Assembly (NCBI RefSeq): GCF_902498995.1
Contig: NZ_CABVLY010000002.1
Coordinates: 62,001 to 126,000 of the forward strand
From: Burkholderia anthina
GTDB taxonomy: Bacteria; Pseudomonadota; Gammaproteobacteria; Burkholderiales; Burkholderiaceae
Reading direction: 5' to 3'
Length of the DNA stretch: 64,000 nt
In this document: positions 61,338-64,000 of the stretch, piece after piece
Position numbering within the stretch: position 1 is the first letter of the stretch
Layout of the letters: each line of letters begins with the position of its first letter
The notes under the pieces: generated by a model
The model's input: only the letters and a program-made list of their open reading frames with translations
Databases searched by the model: none
What the model was told of the DNA's origin: nothing
Translations under genes and position numbers: made by a program

Positions 61338-61865
61338 TTACCTCGCTGTGTCGCGACGGGCGCCGCTGGCCAGCAGAAGCTGATCGACAAGTTCGAGTTT
61401 CAACGGCTTGTCCGCATCGAGCTTCTTCTTTTCGATCACGTACTTCCACCCGTCACCGTTGCCCGGGTTGCGGTAGAACGCCACGATCGCGATGTATTTC
61501 GTATCGGCCTGCATCGGCTGCGAAAGGCTTGCCGACGCCCCCGGGTTCAGCACGGCGGCAAGGTTCGCCTGCAGATCCTGTGCAAGGATCGTCCGGTCGC
61601 TCTTCAGCAGGTCCTCGTAGGACGCGCCATCGAACATCTTGCGGTCCTTCAACTGATACACGCGCACCGCGACCGATGTCGCTCGACCGGCGTCGTCGGG
61701 GTTCAATGCCTCCCGAGCGGACAGATCGACGTCGAGCACCTTGACCTGCTTGAAGAACACCGCGCGATATGCGCTGGAAGAGGTGTCCGAGACGGACTGC
61801 CAGGCGCCGCACGCAGACAGCAGCAGAACGGACAAGACCGTTGAAACAGCGAAACGGATGGACAT
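61338..61865 (-). CDS. tssJ: T6SS outer-membrane lipoprotein TssJ
   Basis: 175 aa from MSIRFAVSTV. Lipobox LLSAC after a signal peptide. The core (VRVYQLKDRKMFDGASYEDL, LLKSDRTILAQDL) is typical of TssJ, which anchors the TssLM membrane complex from the outer membrane. It follows tssG by 67 bp on the same strand. Confidence 0.9.
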   Translation of the reverse strand: MSIRFAVSTVLSVLLLSACGAWQSVSDTSSSAYRAVFFKQVKVLDVDLSAREALNPDDAGRATSVAVRVYQLKDRKMFDGASYEDLLKSDRTILAQDLQANLAAVLNPGASASLSQPMQADTKYIAIVAFYRNPGNGDGWKYVIEKKKLDADKPLKLELVDQLLLASGARRDTAR

Positions 61866-61932
61866 TGGCGTTCCTGGAAAATTGTCGGAAGTCTTCACGG
61901 ATATTTATCTCGTTAGCGACGCATGTTCGCCG

Positions 61933-63048
61933 TCATGCAGGCAAGGCAGTAATGTGTGGATTGGGCCCTGGTACCGGGAACGCTTCGTAGACGCCGAGTG
62001 CAATATTGACGATACGTTCCTCGTCAGCGGGCAGCACGGTCGTCCATCCGAGCCGAGGCGCCGGCCCGGCATTTCCCTGACCGATCACCGGCTCCGGCGT
62101 GTATCGCGACGACACTTCCATACGCAGGTGTACGTCCGCCTTGACGCCGACATATAGCTGCACAAAGGCCATCAAATCGCGATGCAGCCCTGCACCGGGC
62201 AACAGGTCCTGCGCCTGCCGCGCATCCGCGGGACGCAACGTCACCCGTACCGCCCGGCTTCGATACGCCATCCGCTTTCCCAATACGTAGCCTCCACCCA
62301 ACCCGTTACGCCGGCAGGTTTCCGATATCCCGACAGCAGGCCCGGCACCGGTAAGCGGCCGCGGCCGCCCCGTCGACGTCACGACCGGCCAGAACTCGTC
62401 GACCCGAACCTCGACTCGCGGGATGGTCAGCGCAACGACGCCCGCCAGCCCCTCCGGTGTGCGTGTGCGTTGAATCAGGAGTCCCAGCAGCGCCAGCATC
62501 CGCGAATCGGGCAGGCCGGCGCGCTTCGGTTTGTCGCCCCAGCCGAACCCGGCCAGACACAGCAGGTTGCGCGAATGCACATCGATGCCGCCAGGCCGGA
62601 AGTGTTCGGGATAGCGATACTTCCGCCAGGCGCGATACAGCAGCGTGACATACCGGTGATTGAATTGGTCGAGAAACGCCTCGACCACCTCGTGCCCTTC
62701 CTCGCGCAGCACGATTTCGTCGATCATGTGCGACGGCATCGCCGCATCCACGCCGTACAGTCCCATGAAAGTCGTGCGCACGGTCGGAGGTGAACCAGGC
62801 CCGAACGTGTCCAATCCGTCGTCAAACTCGACCGACGCGATTTCACTTGCCGGAAAACCCATTCGCGGCCGCGGCCGGAAGCGCACCGGTTCATGATCGA
62901 GCGCATCCCGTGTGCCGAACCCGGGCCGATCGGGAAAACGCACCTCGAGCAACCGGCAAAGCTGCATGAAGTTCATCCGCGGTGCACGCGTCAGGAGCGA
63001 GGCGACCAGCGGGTCGAGATTCGGGAAGTCGTGCAGGTGCAGTTTCAT
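61933..63048 (-). CDS. tssG: T6SS baseplate protein TssG
   Basis: 371 aa from MKLHLHDFPN. Typical start of TssG (NFMQLCRLLEVRFPDRPGFG) with VRFRPRPRMGFPASEI, FMGLYGVDAAMP and DQFNHRYVTLLYRAWRKYRY. It forms the TssFGK wedge of the baseplate. Start overlaps the tssF stop by 4 bp (ATGA). Confidence 0.94.
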   Translation of the reverse strand: MKLHLHDFPNLDPLVASLLTRAPRMNFMQLCRLLEVRFPDRPGFGTRDALDHEPVRFRPRPRMGFPASEIASVEFDDGLDTFGPGSPPTVRTTFMGLYGVDAAMPSHMIDEIVLREEGHEVVEAFLDQFNHRYVTLLYRAWRKYRYPEHFRPGGIDVHSRNLLCLAGFGWGDKPKRAGLPDSRMLALLGLLIQRTRTPEGLAGVVALTIPRVEVRVDEFWPVVTSTGRPRPLTGAGPAVGISETCRRNGLGGGYVLGKRMAYRSRAVRVTLRPADARQAQDLLPGAGLHRDLMAFVQLYVGVKADVHLRMEVSSRYTPEPVIGQGNAGPAPRLGWTTVLPADEERIVNIALGVYEAFPVPGPNPHITALPA

Positions 63049-64000
63049 AGCGGCGCCCGCTCGGCCTTGCTGCGTGGCCATTCGATCCGGGCCTGCGACG
63101 GCAGGCTGACGATCGCGAGCTTCGTGAACAGGTTGATGTCCGCGTAGAGCGCGAAGAACCGATGCAGAAGTTCGCCGAACAGCATCACGTCGCCATCCCC
63201 GGCGAACGCATGGCTGTCGAGCGTGACCTCGATCAGCACGCCTCGCTCGACCGAACCACCCGACACCTCCTCGATCAGTGCCTGTGACACCCACAGGATG
63301 CCCGCGAGCCGTCGACGGTTCAGTTCGTCGTTCGTCCAGTCGTAGAGCGCAAGCGCCCCGCGCAGCACTTCCGCGTCCATCATCGACAGGAAATTCGGCG
63401 CCAGATGCGACAGTACGCGCCACTGGAACCGGTCTTCCGTCGGTGGATACAGCGGCAGCGTCGGCGAGACGAGATTGCGCACCCCGGCAATGTTCTGCGA
63501 ACTGGTCGCGATTTCGTCGAGACTGGCTTCCCGTAGCCCCTTGCGCGGCAGCATTCCGTTCGTGCCGGTCACGCGCAACGACAGGCTTTCCTCGGGCAGT
63601 GCATCCATGGTTTCCCATGCATGGCCACCAAGCACCACCCACGTTTCGTGCAACCCGGCCGCACCCGAGCGCACGCGCGAATGGAAATACCGCTCCGGCG
63701 CCTCGTGGCGCAGCATGCCGCCGCGGTGACGGAACGTCGCAAACGGCACGTATTCATATCGCTCGGCCGTTTCGTGGTCGAAAGCCTCGATCGCGTCGAC
63801 GGAATACGTTTCGACATGCTCGCCTTGATGGCCAGCCGGCACCACACGATATTCGGTTTCGTGGTGATCGATCTCGATCGGCTCGGCGTCCAGTTCGAAC
63901 AGGTTGATCACGGGCGTGCAGAATAGCCGCACGTTTTCCGCGCTGAAGCGCTGGTCCGACGGATAGGTCTGCGTCAGCACAATCTCCAGCTCGAACCGGG
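63045..64000 (-). CDS. tssF: T6SS baseplate protein TssF (5' end beyond window)
   Basis: About 318 codons are visible and the frame stays open at the right edge (RFELEIVLTQTYPSDQRFSA). The segments SVDAIEAFDHETAERYEYVP, NFLSMMDAEVLRGALALYDW and GGSVERGVLIEVTLDSHAFA are TssF hallmarks. It heads the visible tssF-tssG-tssJ string and shows that a T6SS cluster continues to the right. Confidence 0.94.
   Translation of the reverse strand, partial: RFELEIVLTQTYPSDQRFSAENVRLFCTPVINLFELDAEPIEIDHHETEYRVVPAGHQGEHVETYSVDAIEAFDHETAERYEYVPFATFRHRGGMLRHEAPERYFHSRVRSGAAGLHETWVVLGGHAWETMDALPEESLSLRVTGTNGMLPRKGLREASLDEIATSSQNIAGVRNLVSPTLPLYPPTEDRFQWRVLSHLAPNFLSMMDAEVLRGALALYDWTNDELNRRRLAGILWVSQALIEEVSGGSVERGVLIEVTLDSHAFAGDGDVMLFGELLHRFFALYADINLFTKLAIVSLPSQARIEWPRSKAERAPL

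Noticed and set aside
1-64000. CRISPR array, tRNA or rRNA genes
   Set aside because: No regularly spaced short repeats, cloverleaf-like sequence or rRNA segments were recognised on either strand.

Overview
The window is high-GC (about 67% by eye), densely coded DNA with Burkholderia-type genes throughout: BclA/BclB lectins, a periplasm-targeted malate:quinone oxidoreductase, a dmp-type phenol/catechol meta-cleavage cluster and type VI secretion (T6SS) genes. The best guess is a Burkholderia cepacia complex strain, probably a secondary replicon. That assignment rests on protein recognition, not on a database search. Layout, left to right. 1-9.1 kb: a truncated hybrid histidine kinase, a thioredoxin/YjbQ pair, a flavin-reductase-like protein, small conserved proteins, a LysE exporter, a HigBA-type toxin-antitoxin (TA) pair and an Lrp/azlCD amino-acid export unit. 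9.2-20.3 kb: surE, a run of minus-strand metabolic genes (SDR, cupin, M20 amidohydrolase, PLP decarboxylase with an ArsR regulator), a divergent LysR/aldo-keto reductase pair, a deletion scar joining the 3' ends of a MocR gene and a GNAT gene, a methyltransferase, a 337-aa orphan and a membrane-anchored TlpA-like thioredoxin. 20.4-31.7 kb is the accessory region. It holds a SymE-like toxin with an XRE-like partner and a structured leader, a RES/Xre TA pair with a large operator, and an inverted pair of ~400-bp repeats (23364-23767 and 29917-30319). The repeats enclose about 6.1 kb with the lectin genes bclA and bclB (no bclC between them), an NADH-dehydrogenase-like flavoprotein behind a promoter embedded in an 18-bp palindrome, an Rrf2 regulator, an autotransporter fragment, and a clearly AT-richer pair that looks like a T6SS-associated DUF6402 protein with a membrane-anchored immunity candidate. 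31.7-40.2 kb returns to core-like genes: M23 peptidase, MscS channel, orphan branched-chain amino-acid binding protein, histone-deacetylase-fold amidohydrolase with an Lrp regulator, mqo, and a zinc-ribbon protein translationally coupled to dbpA. 40.3-56.8 kb is a complete phenol-degradation island, read right to left as K-L-M-N-O-P-Q-B-(GlcG/HbpS)-C-E-F-G-H-I-D-(MetA-type outer-membrane protein). A divergent DmpR/XylR-family activator and a GntR regulator lie to its right. The region between them carries a -24/-12 (sigma-54) promoter and two DmpR-like upstream sites. Phenol would be hydroxylated to catechol, cleaved at the meta position and converted to pyruvate and acetyl-CoA. 56.8-61.2 kb has a PhnD-like protein, a fatty-acid desaturase and a LysR regulator divergent from a BenE-type benzoate transporter. 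61.3-64.0 kb is the edge of a T6SS cluster (tssJ, tssG, truncated tssF). No tRNA, rRNA, CRISPR array or intact insertion sequence was seen.
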